A stretch of DNA of 64,000 nucleotides from Rhizophagus irregularis (taxonomy: Eukaryota > Glomeromycota > Glomeromycetes > Glomerales > Glomeraceae), in the NCBI RefSeq assembly GCF_026210795.1, contig NC_089433.1:2629001-2693000 (forward strand), written 5' to 3'. The stretch's first letter is position 1. Each line of letters opens with the position of its first letter. Below the pieces are notes generated by a model that was not told the origin of the DNA, ran no database searches, and saw only the letters and a program-made list of their open reading frames with translations. The position numbers and the translations under genes were made by a program. Positions 22,253-34,409 of the stretch are shown here, one piece after another.

Positions 22253-23330
22253 ATGTCTTCAAAGAATCGTTTTATTACTTTTGGTTTTTTCGTTTTCCTT
22301 TTGATCCTAGTGCTCTCACCATATGTAAAAGCCTGGGACAATGGTATGTACCTTTTGATAAGGTTTGTGTCATGGTTATAGTTGGTAAACCAATACCCTT
22401 TCAATGTTTATTAATGCGATTCACATATTTGATATTTTTAGAGGACCATGAAATATTTACACTTGTAGACGATTTAGAGGCTTCTGAAGGAAATGATGTA
22501 AATTTTTATTCTTGGCTTGGTTTAGAACCTACAGCTACAGAAGAAGATATTAATAGAGCATATAGAAAATTATCACTTGCAGTACAGTAAGTTGGATTTC
22601 CGATAAACATTATACATAATACGGATAAATTACACTTTTGTTAATTAATATTTCTTCTCTTTATTTTAGTCCTGATAAAAATCCTGATGCTAAAAGTAAA
22701 GAAAAATTTGCTCGATTAGGCAGAATTAAAACAATTTTACGTAATCCAGAAGAAAGAAAACGGTATGATTTCTTTTTAAAAAATGGAGTGCCAAAATGGC
22801 GTGGCACTGGATATTATTATAGTCGATATAGACCCGGATTAGGAACTGTTTTAATAGGATTATTAGTGTTGATATCATTTTTACACTATATTATATTGTG
22901 GATCAATTACTTTCAAGAAAAAAATAGAATCCGACATTATATAAAAGAATCGAGAGAAATTGCTTGGGGCAAAAGAATGAAAAAGCAACAAACGAAAAAA
23001 CGCGTCTTCGTAAACGATTTATCATTTATGGTCGAAGGTGATCATGTTTTTTTCTTGGCTGATGACGGGGGAGAATATGTATTAGATGAAGAAACAGTTG
23101 TTCGACCAAAAATCACTGATGTAATTGTTTTTGTGTTGCCCGGATGGTTTTATAACAATATTAAAAAACAATTTTCTGTGAAAAAAACTAATTCTTTAGT
23201 AAACTCTGAATATGAAAAAGAGGGATTCAGCAGCGATGATGATCGAAATGAGGTTGTTGATAATCTTAGGAATAAGACAAGAAGACGTAGAGGCGGGAAT
23301 AAAAGGCAAAACAGTAAACTGAAATCTTAG
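22253..23330 (+). CDS. ERJ5: ER membrane J-domain protein (Erj5/DNAJC1-like)
   Basis: Exons 22253-22343, 22442-22586 and 22670-23330 give 298 aa. Residues 1-27 are a signal peptide (hydrophobic core FGFFVFLLILVL). The J domain follows (about 47-112) with WLGLEPTATEEDINRAYRKL and the HPD triad at 79-81; the second intron splits the His codon of HPD. A fungal Erj5 signature follows (KRYDFFLKNGVPKWRGTGYY), then a membrane segment at about 137-159 and a long basic C-terminal tail (...RRRRGGNKRQNSK). The J domain faces the ER lumen and would stimulate Kar2/BiP; the tail is cytosolic. The HPD motif is intact, so co-chaperone activity is expected. Head-to-head with the F-box/JmjC gene. Confidence 0.9.
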
Positions 23331-23549
23331 ATCATTTATTTTTGATAGATTACTAATTCTAGATTTAATTACCGACATTAATTTATGTTTTACCTTGAAT
23401 TAATTTAGAATAACTTTTTTTTGTGGGTTACTTTATTAAAAATAGATTCTGCTAATAATTTTAATAAATATAATTATATAAACACGATTTGATGCAGCAG
23501 GTTCTATGATTTTATTTTTTTCGTGACACTTACAAAATACGGTAGAATG

Positions 23550-25011
23550 TTACAAGAATAGAGTATTCCGAAAGGCAAATCTTTCTAATTTTCTATAATT
23601 CTCTTCTTTTCCTAATCTCCAAATATATTCGTTCAAATCCATTAAATTAATTTCATTCCTCCCTAATTCTTTGGCTCGTGATACAATGATTTCACAAGCG
23701 TCAACGGCAGCAGCACGTAAACGAGATGCATCTTGTATATTTGTGATTTCTTTCCCATCATCAAAATATTTTTTAAGTGATGATGTTAAATTAATTACGT
23801 TAAAATGATTTAGCATAGTCGGTATAATATTATCAGCACATAGAGTAAGATCAGATATGTCAGAAAAGTCAAAATTAGTCGTTTGGGAATTAACATTTGA
23901 ATGGAAATGGCGATAGAGATTAGCGGCGAGGAGTTGTGCTTTTTTAAATATGTACACCGCTATGATCACGTAATTAACACGTAATATAAATTAATTCATC
24001 AAATTAGGAAAAAAAAAACAATAACTTATAATCTTACGTTCTCCATCGACTTTTGTTATGTCTCGAAAAGCTGGAAAAGCTCGAACTAACTAAAAGAATC
24101 AAATCAGTCGTACGCCTAAATATCAAATAAAAGGCCATATTTCACATAAATCACAAACCTTCTCTACAAATCTAGAGGCTTTAGACTTTTCATTTGGTTT
24201 CTCAGGTTTAGCAGCTTCCAATATGAAAGCTGCAAAATTTTTGTACCCGTTTTCTTCCAGTATTCTTCCTGTGTCATTTAAAGTCCATGTGATTAATTCC
24301 ACTAAAGCTCGTGATTTTGAAGGCTCAGAAACCTTGATTGCTTCGATTGTCGGATGGACAATTTCGACTTGCAATGGTATCTGAAAGAAGGAAGATACTT
24401 CAGAAAGTGTCAATGAACGTAATGCGTGTGCAGATAATGGAGATGATGTGATATGAATGGACATAACTCCATAACGGATCGTATTAAAAGCACCCTATTA
24501 TAGACAAAATATTAGCCTTTCAAAAGAAATCCGAATGATATTAGTGAGTTCTATGAGTATTACCCTGCCACATTCTTCATGCAATTCTTTACGAAATCCG
24601 CTTCCAAAATTCAATAAACCAATTAATCCAATAATGTTTAGTTCTTGCTCTAAAGTATCGAATTTTAGCGGCATCTAATAATTTTATGTTTTTCATCAAG
24701 CTCAAACGTTCGCCAATACTAGAATAAAATGGTGAATTAATTTTACCTGTAATCCATCGCTCTTTGAAAGTTTTTGAAAATGGCTAATGTCGATATTTTG
24801 AATAAAATCTCTTATCGCATCCTCATTTATCTATCAAATAATTATTTAATATTTTATAGTCGTCGTTTTTTATTAAATGAACATAATACATTACCAAAAT
24901 GCGACTTCGTTCTCGACAGGCATGACATGAGGTTCGTACTGCTTGAACAAAATTACCCTGAGGAAAAGGGACAGCGTCGTCAATTAAGCCACTAATGTTT
25001 ATATTTGACAT
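23550..25011 (-). CDS. QNG1: Queuosine 5'-phosphate N-glycosylase (queuosine salvage protein)
   Basis: Six exons fit in phase (25011-24895, 24830-24747, 24674-24564, 24494-24159, 24089-24038, 23959-23550), giving 369 aa. It matches the Q_salvage/DUF2419 family (human QNG1/C9orf64): MPLKFDTLEQELNIIGLIGL, LNFGSGFRKELHEECG, then VYIFKKAQLLAANLYRHF, LTLCADNIIPTMLNHF and a C-terminal GKEENYRKLERFAFRNTLFL. The enzyme frees queuine from queuosine 5'-phosphate so that it can be re-used for tRNA wobble modification. Eukaryotes cannot make queuine, so its presence implies use of queuine from bacteria or a host. Length is near the family norm. Start shares a 103-bp divergent promoter with NSA1. Confidence 0.9.
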
Positions 25012-25114
25012 TCCTTTTTGAAATTTAAAAGCTTAATTTACGGTCACGTGGAATCAAAAAAATTTAAGAAATAGATGATGAGCTGATCAAAAAAAAAAGT
25101 CCAAATTGACTAGT
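25012..25114. promoter_or_regulatory. 103-bp bidirectional promoter with CACGTG box
   Basis: Separates the QNG1 start (minus) from the NSA1 start (plus). GGTCACGTGGAATC lies at about 25040-25053, almost central. CACGTG is bound by bHLH factors such as Cbf1 in other fungi; the factor here is unknown. A poly-A run (25088-25098) precedes NSA1. Confidence 0.5.
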
Positions 25115-26887
25115 ATGAAGATATTTACTGGAGACGAGACCGGACTCGTTAAATGTAAGATATTGATTTATTCTAATTTAAGCACAATTAATTTACCAAT
25201 TAATGCTTTTTTTAGCAATTACATTTTCAGAAAATTCAGATTATGCATCCTCGCCCATTGTTAAAACATGGGGAAAAATCGACAGAAGTAAAAGCATACA
25301 ATTAATGTGTTATACAACTGCTTTAGAAAAAAAGAAGGTATTGAGGTAATTAAATAATTATTTAAAAATAACTATTTTTTGATTATTTTTTAATTAGTTA
25401 ATAGTTGCACGAAAAAATGGACAAATCGATATTCTTGATACAAACGATGGTAAAATAAGCCAAGAATTTTTTGAAGCTCAGGTTACTGGCGAACATAAGT
25501 CAAGTGCGCGATTCGTGGGTTTATTTGCGAATGACAGGCAGGGTTTTTTTAAGTAAACCTATACCTAATGATAAATTACCTGACTAAAGTATTTAATTTA
25601 ACATTTAGCATATTAGTAACATGTACTGATAAGGGTATTGTCCGATATCAATCCATTTTAGAAGATAATGTATGAATGAATTTTTTGTACACCAATTGTG
25701 CAATAATAAGCTTATGAAAAAACGTACGCGTGTTTTTAATTGATTTAATTAGTTATCTACAATAGAAACAACCCTTACGCTTGCACCAGACTTGTGCCGT
25801 TTAAGAGTACATCCGAAGGAACATCATATATTTGCTTGCGGAGGCAAGGAACGAGAATTATCATTATGGGATGTAAATTCCTACAAAGAAGGGATTTGTT
25901 TTATTAAAACTCAAAAAAAAGAGCAAAAGGCAGGGTTGGTTTGGATGTCTAAAAACGTGAGCCATGATTTTTTGGATTTACGCGTTCCAGTTTGGATTAC
26001 CGATTTACAATTTCTTAGTGAGCAAGAAACAACGAAACTTGTGGTTGGCACTAAATATCATCAAGTAAAAGAAAACTACTTTATTGTGATAAAAAGATTT
26101 AAATTTTTTTTATTTTATTCAAAATTTTCATTTGTATAGATTCGAATATATGACACAAAAGCCAAGCGTCGACCAGTATCTGATTATAATATTGGGAATA
26201 ATCCAGTTGTATCATTAATTATTGGTCGCAATTCAAAGTATGGACTTAATTTCTTAATTTCTTAATTTCTTAATTTTTTTTATTGCTGCGTTTATTAACA
26301 ATTTTAAAGCGAAATATTTTTCACAGATACAATCGGTAATGTTTTCTCGGTGGACGTGAGAACAGGTATTACTTATCATTTCACCATTCTACCATTCTAC
26401 GTTAAATGATATTTGAAATTAATCGTGATATTTATTTGTAGGCAAAATATTAGGCCAGTTTAAGGGTAAGAAATTTAGAATTTTACATTACACTCATTAC
26501 ACTAGTACTATATATTACTTATTATATTTATTATAGGGTTTGCCGGTTCAGTGACTAACTTAGCGGTTGCAAATGGACCATCGTTATTGACCTCAGTCTC
26601 AATGGACCGATTTTTACGTATACATGAAATTGGAGCCTCGCGTAAACTTGTAAATAAAGTATACTTAAAACAACGGCTCACTTGTGTGATAGTTGATGAG
26701 TCTGAAGGTAAAATCTGACACATATTTTTCTAGACTTAGACTTATCTGTTCTCATATCATCTATTTTTCAATAGACAAAATCATAGGAGAAAGCAAACAA
26801 GATGCCGAAAAATATGATTCAGAAGAAGAAAACATTTGGGAAAATATGAAAGAAATTAAACCGAAAAAGAGAAAAATCAAGCACTGA
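25115..26887 (+). CDS. NSA1: 60S ribosome biogenesis WD protein Nsa1/WDR74
   Basis: Ten exons, the first only 40 nt (25115-25154, MKIFTGDETGLVK). The translation follows the Nsa1/WDR74 beta-propeller: KIFTGDETGLVKS at the start, LIVARKNGQIDILDT, ILVTCTDKGIVRYQS, CRLRVHPKEHHIFACGGKER, LSLWDVNSY, VPVWITDLQFL, IRIYDTKAKRRPV, SVDVRTGKILGQFKGFAGSV and SMDRFLRIHEI, then a basic tail KPKKRKIKH that looks like a nucleolar signal. In yeast Nsa1 sits in early pre-60S particles with Rix7 as remodeller. The fragment DRQGFFN depends on a donor at 25553; an upstream GT is possible but breaks phase. Stop codon TGA at 26885. Confidence 0.9.
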
Positions 26888-26950
26888 TATAGTTATTTAA
26901 TATTAAGATAAATTATGCAACCTTTATCTGTTGCGTTTGAGCAGAAATCA

Positions 26951-27509
26951 TTAAAATCCTTTTTTTGCCAACCATTCCTTAACTATCAAGCCGTGTCGTC
27001 CTTTAATAATTACATGATTATTTGTATGATTAACGTTAATGAAATTTTTCTCTCGGGAATAATAAAAAAGTTCTTTTCGTATGTCGTCGCAGAGAGCCTA
27101 GTTGACGAATATGTTAGTAATAGGTTTATTTCGTTAAAAAAACTGAAAATTTGAATTTACTTCGCTATCCCCTTCAATTCTGCCTATTTCTGTCAGTACA
27201 CGCGTTCTGCCGTTTTTAATGTCTACATAAACTGGCAATTCTTTCATTCGAGTTCGAGAGACGAAATAAGGATATTGAACATATTTTATTAGCTGCTGTT
27301 GTACAGGTTGTAGTTGATTTAGTGCAGAATTTTGTTTAATCTCCGAAGCCGATTTCACTACTAATTAGTTTACAAATTAATCGATGAATTCAGACAAAAG
27401 GATAATGAATAATTTGAAATATAAAATTACTGTATTTAGGTGAATTTTTGTTTGACTTTGAATGAATAAAACGAGTGAAACTTATGGGAATGAAACGGGA
27501 AATCAACAT
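26951..27509 (-). CDS. IMG2: Mitochondrial large-subunit ribosomal protein mL49 (Img2)
   Basis: Exons 27509-27431, 27360-27161 and 27097-26951 give 141 aa. The first 25 residues (MLISRFIPISFTRFIHSKS) have Arg and Ser but no acidic residue, a typical mitochondrial targeting peptide. The body matches the Img2/mL49 family: YPYFVSRTRMKELPVYVDIK, TEIGRIEGD and the C-terminal HGLIVKEWLAKKGF. The second intron ends with TACTAAC 20-odd bases before the acceptor. The gene's 3' end is 63 bp from that of NSA1 (tail to tail), and its start is 153 bp from that of VPS45. Confidence 0.9.
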
Positions 27510-27662
27510 TTTTTGCTTCTGTACGAGACGAGCAGTATACAGTTATTCAAAAATGCGGGAGGCTGATTTAGATATGTTACACAAATTTGAAAGTTGATTT
27601 TTCCGATCACTAAATTGGTTCTAACTTTTGGTCTCAAAATTTTTAACTGATTAAGTGACCAA

Positions 27663-30138
27663 ATGGACATCGTAAAGTCAGTGCAGAATTACATTAATAA
27701 GATGGTCAATGAAGTAACAGGCATGAAAGTGTTACTTCTTGATTCCGAGACGGTTGGTGTTCATTAAGCATTATTTGTTATCTCAGCCTATAAAACCTAT
27801 AATTAATAGACCCAATGTCTTAATAGACTCCGATTATTTCGAACGTAATGACCCAATCTAGCCTCTTATCACACGAGACATATCTGGTCGATCGAATCGA
27901 TAATAAAAATCGCGATAGGATGCGGCACCTTAAATGCATTTGTTTTATAAGACCTACTAGTGAGACCATACAGATGTTGGTCGAAGAACTTAGAGATCCC
28001 AGATATGGAGATTATTATTTATGTAAGTTTAATATCGATTTAAAATATTCATCTATTTGACAGATTATGAATTTATTATTTTTATTCTCAGATTTTAGTA
28101 ACACATTGAGCAAATCATCAATCGAAAGATTGGCTGAAGTAGATGAACACGAAGTTGTTCGTGAAGTTCAGGTATGAACATATTAGTTCGTTATTCACTA
28201 TTCAATTGCTAACATTAGCTTTTTTTTTTGCTTATTCGTTTAGGAATATTTCGCAGATTATTGTGCGATTAATCCTGATTTCTACTCTTTGAATCTTTCT
28301 TTGCCACAATATAGGCTTTATGGTGATTCACAAAACACGTGGGAGAGTAAAACATTTCAGCGCGTTATTGAAGGTGTACTTGCTGTTTTACTTTCCTTAA
28401 AGAAGAAACCTTTGATACGTTACGAGAAGATGAGTGTTATGGCAAAAGCACTTGCAGAAGAAGTTCACGTATGTCATATATCTAAACTTTAAACTTACGC
28501 GAATTTATATAACTTTCTAAACCTTCAACACCTTTTTTATTTATAGTATAGTATTCAAAAAGAAGGAGAGTTATTTGTCTTCCGTCCGACGGATACTCCG
28601 CCAATATTACTTATATTAGATCGTCGAAACGATCCAGTCACACCTTTGTTGTCACAATGGACTTATCAAGCAATGGTTCATGAATTACTTGGTATTCATA
28701 ACGGTCGTGTGGATTTATCTGATGTCCCTGATATACGCCCAGAGTTGAAGGTTTGTATGTATGTTAGAAAATTTTCTTTTGCTTTTTTGTTTGTTTATTT
28801 TCAAAGACTAAATAGAACTTTTTTTCTCCGAAAGGAAATTGTTCTTTCCAGAGATCAGGATCCATTTTACAAAAAAAATATGTATTTGAATCTTGGTGAT
28901 CTTGGTGCTAACATTAAGTCATATGTTGAGGAGTATCAAGCAAAAACTAAATCAAGCATAAACATTGAATCAATCGCTGACATGAAAAGATTTGTAGAAG
29001 AGTACCCTGAATTCAGAAAATTATCCGGTAATGTGAGCAAACACGTAGCTTTGGTTAGCGAATTAAGTCGTCTCGTGGAAAAGGAAACTCTATTAGAAGT
29101 CAGCGAATTGGAACAGAGTCTTGCTTGCTATGGGCAGCACAGTAGCGATTTAAAGGTACACGATATATATATTTTTCTTTTTCTTTTTTATTCTTCGAAT
29201 TTAATAATTGATGGATAAATTTATTTACAGAATTTACAAAAGCTTATAGCAAATCCTAAAATATCAGAAGATAGTAAGATTCGACTAGTTTCATTATATT
29301 CTTTGCGGTATGAAAAATCACCAAATAATGACGTTATTTCGTTAATTGAATTGTTACGTCGTAATGGTGTCAGCGAGGACAAAATTTCCGTATGTATTAA
29401 TTTTGAATTAATTACTTATTATTTTATTATTTAAACATTTAAATCTTTGATTTTTTAACTAGTTTATCGGGTCAATAATGGAATTCGCTGGATCTGATCA
29501 AAGACAAGATGATCTATTCTCCAATGAGAGTTTATTATCCTTTGGGAAAAATGTTTTTAAAGGATTGAAGGTTGATATGATTAAAAATTGATTGCCATAT
29601 TTGTTATATTACTCACGTGACATAAAATATTATAGGGGGTTGAGAACGTATATACACAACATTCTCCACATCTTTCGCAGACAATTGAACTTTTAGTTAA
29701 AGGCAAACTGAAAGAAACTAGTTATCCATTTATTGAAGGATCGACTAAAGACAGGTATTGTATTGATTTTGATGAAAATCACATTCATTTGAATAAATCT
29801 ATATATATTTTTAAAATATAGGCCACAAGACATTATTATATTTATGGTGGGTGGTGTTACATATGAAGAAGCTCGTCATATTGCTCAAATAAATGCATCA
29901 GCTGCCGGCTTTCGTGTTGTATTAGGTGGAACTACAGTGCATAATAGTGTTAGGTATGTTTAAAGAACTATCATCCTTTATAAATTACTTGTTTGATTTT
30001 TTACTAAATTTCTATTTATAATACTTGATACTTATAAGCTACTTGAATGAGATCCAAGATGCATTTTATAGGTTTCCTTCGGGTGGTGGTACGGGTGCTA
30101 GGCTTGCCCGATTTAGTAAACCTCGTAATGGATATTAA
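27663..30138 (+). CDS. VPS45: Sec1/Munc18-family protein Vps45
   Basis: Eleven exons. The protein runs [120 protein letters not shown], and ends [20 protein letters not shown] and [19 protein letters not shown]. These are Vps45 hallmarks: the [10 protein letters not shown] block and the C-terminal VGGVTYEEA. It binds the syntaxin Tlg2/Pep12 class and promotes SNARE assembly in Golgi-to-endosome transport. The first donor (GTTGGT) is unusual, but only that splice joins ...LLDSET to TPIISN. The 3' end faces the short coiled-coil gene. Confidence 0.93.
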
Positions 30139-30355
30139 ATATGACTTTAGACATTAATTTTTGTATATTATATATAATGTAAATCTAACAAGATATGAAG
30201 TAGAATGATTTTAATATTTATTTGATAAGCTTATAATGTTATTATTGTTAAATTAATATATTATAACCAATCTTTTTATTTATATTAAATAGATCAAGAG
30301 ATTATTTCTGTATAATTTCTGGAATAATCAAAATATTTTATAATACAAAACTTTG

Positions 30356-30920
30356 CTAAATATATTTTGCTTCAATGAATTGATCTGATGAAATTTTAAC
30401 ATTGGGAACAAAACTTTGATCAAGTTTAAACGTAAGATTTTTTAAAGATTTTAAATCTCGTTCAATTACCTTGATATTGTCTCTCGTTTCCTTTAACAAT
30501 TAAAAAAAACAATCGAATCAAATATAAATTATTAAATATATATGCATAAAAATTTTACAAATATTCTAAAGTACAGACCTCGATTGATTTTTGTATTTTG
30601 GATAAGCTATCAGAAGTTTGTGTTAGAGTACGAGACACATTAGTTAATTGGTCATTTGAATTACCAAATAATTCTTGTCGTAATTTTTGACTTGATTCAT
30701 CTAATAAAGATAAAATTCGGTTTATCAATGTTGAATTGTGATAGACTGATAGGGTAAAGAAATTTATATACTTAATTCTTTTTGTAGAGGAGTTCTTGAA
30801 TATGCATATATATTAAATATATAATATACATATATATATATAAAAAATAAGAATGAATAAAAATTATCAAAGAATTAATTTCTACTAAAAAATATCTTAC
30901 ATGTTAAGATTAGAATCCAT
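30356..30920 (-). CDS. Short coiled-coil protein, unknown family
   Basis: The C-terminal two exons are well supported: ILSLLDESSQKLRQELFGNS ... LSKIQKSIE, intron (GTCTGT...GTTAAAG), then ETRDNIKVIERDLKSLKNL ... SDQFIEAKYI. The N-terminus is tentative: ATG at 30920 (MDSNLNI) joins in phase to an acceptor in CAAAAAG near 30761, giving about 110-120 aa. It is a helical coiled-coil protein of the size of BLOC-1/BORC or kinetochore subunits, but no diagnostic motif lets me choose. It is conserved in position within the alternating gene block. Confidence 0.5.
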
Positions 30921-31949
30921 CTTAATTTACTATAGTTGTTCTTATTAGAAAACAGTATTCCCAAAATTATTTTATCAGAGAATAACAGAATTATAAATGA
31001 TCTGCATCGCTAATTTTACCATACTCCACCTATATATTAGGTAGTACTAGCCCGGAATCACTATATTGTGAAAACTTGCAAAGAATTAATTAAAAACACA
31101 CTGTTTCTTAAAAAAGTAATTTTATATAATAAAAATCTGTTTTGAAAAAATGAGTACTTATAAAGATAAAGTTGTGAATATATAAAGAGTGACTATATGG
31201 AGAAACTGTATATTTTTGCATTTTCTGTTAATTTACTAGAGGTTTTAAATATCAATTTTTATTAAAGTCAATTTTTACAAAAATAAATATGAAAAGCAAA
31301 AAATAGCATATAAACCTCTAAGTAAATTTGTAAAAAAAAGTATGTATTTTATAGAAATTATGATTTTAAAGCTAAATAATAATATCATAAAAGCATTATA
31401 TAGTTACTAAAATCATTCTACTGAGAGATTAGGTAATTCAGATTTACTATTGGCAATATAATAGAAAGGTAACCTCCCCAGTAACACCATCAAAAATTCA
31501 CTATCACGTGATTTTTGGCCCGCATTACGGAAATGCGGATGCTTATGATGAATATTTTCCACTGTCACTGATAGTGAAAAATTTGATGGGAAAATCTTTG
31601 ATAGGTTCATTGACGGTAATTCCTTTCACAATTGAGTCTACTTGCCTAGCTGAGTTCAGTATATACTTCGTTAATTGAGCATCGAAAAAATTTTATCAGT
31701 TATATCAGTTTTTTTCATTACACTTTTTTAATTTTATTAACTTTATTTCTTTGTAAAGAAGTACTGAATAGAATTTATTTATTGTTTTTATGTATTTGTA
31801 TAATTTCTAACAATACGAAATAAAGCATAGTGTGAAATAATTTTTTTTCATGTTATTGTATCATTGAACGCAACTTTTCCTCTTCGTCTTCTCTTTCTTT
31901 AAGCCTTTTTACCATTTTTTATACATTGAAGCTTATCAAAGCTAGTAAG
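30921..31949. other. AT-rich intergenic region
   Basis: About 1 kb without a coding frame of protein-like composition. Contains AAGAGTGACTATAT near 31186, similar to the end of the degenerate element at 57.8 kb, and TTTTTGGCCCGCATTACGG next to TCACGTGA near 31504-31530, a motif that recurs in decayed form at 53.55 kb. No gene is supported. Confidence 0.4.
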
Positions 31950-32279
31950 TACCGTATATCACGGGGCCCATGCAGTGATTAGCTTTGGACACAATTTTTA
32001 ACTTTAAAGGTTTTGGATATAAGAAAATTGTCCAAAACCTGTCCAAAACTATCCAAAATTGTCCAAAATTGTCCAATTGCTCAACACTGCCCCCATGTAT
32101 AGTAGTACCCCTCAAAAAAGAAATAATCCAACAAACATCGTAGGTGTGACGTATAACAATACCTAATTATTTTATAAGTTTTAAACACCTTCAATTAGTA
32201 GTAAAAATTCGCGTAATAGGGGGGGAGTACAGGGCCAAACCTCCGAAATTTGCAAGATACCCGCCCGCAATATACGGTA
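31950..32279. mobile_element. Mariner-like MITE (TA target)
   Basis: Bounded by TA and by inverted repeats CCGTATATCACGGGGCCC (31952) and, reverse complemented on the right, CCGTATATTGCGGGCGGG. About 330 bp, no ORF. TA flanks fit Tc1/mariner insertion, but a TA duplication alone is weak evidence. It contains a 10-11-bp tandem repeat (32028-32085) and lies in the promoter region of RFA2. A decayed copy of its right part is at 59970-60008. Confidence 0.5.
32028..32085. repeat. TTGTCCAAAA short tandem repeat
   Basis: Five or six copies of a 10-11-bp unit (TTGTCCAAAACC, TGTCCAAAACT, ATCCAAAATTG, TCCAAAATTG, TCCAATTG). GGTTTTGGA at 32009 pairs with TCCAAAACC at 32031 to form a hairpin. Confidence 0.7.
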
Positions 32280-32777
32280 ATCATTTTAGACATAGATTCA
32301 AGCAATCTGTACACGAAGTTTATGTGTAAACCAAAGTAGACTTAAAACTCACAACTAGCAGAATTTGGGTAAATTGAATAAAGATGGTGAGCAATAATAG
32401 GTAAAGAATCAGGGTTCGGTGACATATGGTACTAAAAATCATCTTTTTAGCAGGCGATCCAATGAGAAACTACGTAACCGTCGTAACGGTTTACCATTTC
32501 TCTAGTGTTAAATTTATCCAACCGGGGGTCCAGGTAGTGTCCAGGTTCTTTATCCTAAACCCCTATATAAATAAGCCGGTCAGTTTTTTCAGAGTAATCG
32601 TCACGTAATTAATACAGTTGCGGCCTAGTGAACCCCCGGTCTATTTTAAGGACTCCTGAAAAAAAATTTTTTGATTTGATCGGCAAATTAGTTCAACGTG
32701 TCAGTATTTTTGGGAAGTCGTGTGGCTCACGTGAGTGATTCAATCTCACATAAGTGTCAACTCTTAAGAAAAGCAGT

Positions 32778-32845
32778 ACGCGTTTTATTTACAAAAATGT
32801 CAGGTACAGGAAAACATTCCCTTTGTTCCTTTTTTCTTGACGCGT
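32778..32845. promoter_or_regulatory. Two MCB-like ACGCGT sites at the RFA2 start
   Basis: ACGCGT occurs at 32778-32783, 14 bp before the RFA2 ATG, and again at 32840-32845 inside its first intron. In yeasts ACGCGT (MluI cell-cycle box) recruits MBF to S-phase genes, and RFA2 is a classic target. That the same factor acts in this fungus is inference. TCACGTGA-type GCTCACGTGAGTG lies further up at about 32722. Confidence 0.5.
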
Positions 32846-34085
32846 TTTTCTTTCATTAAATGTTACTACACGCTTAAAGGATATAGCAACAACTATACTA
32901 CGTACTCTTCAACCGAACAGTCTTACGGTGGAGCGTACAGTGCAGGCGAATATAGTAACGTTACTAGCGGCGGTGGTTTCATAAAATCTGAGGAAGGTTC
33001 AAGCTTTTCCAAGGGTTCACAGGTATATAAAATAAGTAGTTTCCACTTTGTCAAAATAGTGCTTCACATTATTGTTTGCACTAAACTAGGGAAATGAACG
33101 TCGTAACAACCATAATCTTAGGCCAGTAACTATCAAACAATTACACGAGGCAACTCCGGTTAACGATAATTCCACCTTAATAGATGGGCTTGAGCTTCGT
33201 GTTGTATGTATTGAGCGACTGTGATTACGATAGATCAAAATTTAATGAATCTTTGCTATTAGGTCAAAATTGTCGGAGTTGTTAAAGAAAAGACACCTCG
33301 ACATCAAGGCATTGATTATGTGGTGGATGATGGTACTGGATTCATCGATGTAAAAGTATGGCATGATGATAGTGAAGAAACTAATGTCAATAAAAAAATT
33401 GATATCGCGTAAGATTAAAAATATTTTTTTTTAAAAAAAAAGATATCAATTTACTAAATTTGAATTTATTTATTGTAGTATCAATACCTATGGCAAATTT
33501 TTTGGAAATTATAGATCGTTTAGCAATAAAAAACACGTTGCAGCACATGTTGTACACCCTATAGTTGATCATAATGAAATAAGTTATCATATGGCTGATG
33601 TTATTAGGGCACATTTGTACTTGACCAAAGTATTGAACAATCAATCGAATAATCAAATGGTAACAAAATATTTACATAAAAGTATTATGATCATCCAATA
33701 ATATTTATTTCATAATATATCCTTACTAAAACCTATTTTATTTATAGACATCAACCAGCTCCACGTACGAATACCAATCAAGAAGTTCTTCTGGCCATGG
33801 TAATCAACAATTACATAAAGATATATTTGATCTCATAAGCAAGCAAAATAATACTCAAATTGGAGCGAATGTCGATGAAATTGCACAACAACTCGCATTC
33901 CAATATGGTTCTGATCAGAACGTTAGGTGAATAAACAATTTCTTATAATGTTAATATTATAAATTATTAATAACTCATAGGGGTTGACAATGATATAAAA
34001 TAGGTTTGCTATAGAAGATATGATTGGAGACGGACAACTTTATGTCACGAGCGACGATAATCATGTGAAAACAACGGGATATTAA
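32797..34085 (+). CDS. RFA2: Replication protein A 32-kDa subunit
   Basis: Seven exons; the first coding exon is only 7 nt (ATGTCAG, 32797-32803), spliced to 32880 to give MSGYSNNYTTYSS. A Ser/Gly/Tyr-rich N-terminus (phosphorylation region in the family) precedes the OB fold: RPVTIKQLHEATPVNDNSTL, KIVGVVKEKTPRHQGIDYVV, DDGTGFIDVKVWHDD, YGKFFGNYRSFSNKKHVAAH and NEISYHMADVIRAHLYLTKV. The C-terminal winged helix follows (IFDLISKQNNTQIGANVDEI ... AIEDMIGDGQLYVTSDDNHV). It binds single-stranded DNA as part of the RPA trimer. MCB-like boxes flank exon 1. Confidence 0.92.
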
Positions 34086-34409
34086 GATTGTAACGAGCTA
34101 AAATTTGTCGGTATAATACAGTGTTCATAACTTTGGAATTTTTTCAGTATCCATTGAGTAGATTCTACTCTTTATTGAAAACATGATATTCTTTCTAGCT
34201 AATAAATTTAATGAAAAATAATAATAACGCGTAAATAGACAATATACTATCTAACGTCCCAAATAAGATCAATAAATGAATCTTGTGAAAATTTAGTGAA
34301 TTGCAATATTTTTTCTGTGTATTAAACTTTCTAAGAGCTTTAAATTATACATTAAATGTTTTTATCACAACAATCGATCTTTCATTATATAAAAAAAAAC
34401 TGCTAATTA

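Noticed and set aside
30761-30920. Firm N-terminus for the short coiled-coil gene
   Set aside because: Only one of several acceptors keeps phase, and the exon it gives (IIKYINFFTL) looks partly intronic, so the start is left tentative.
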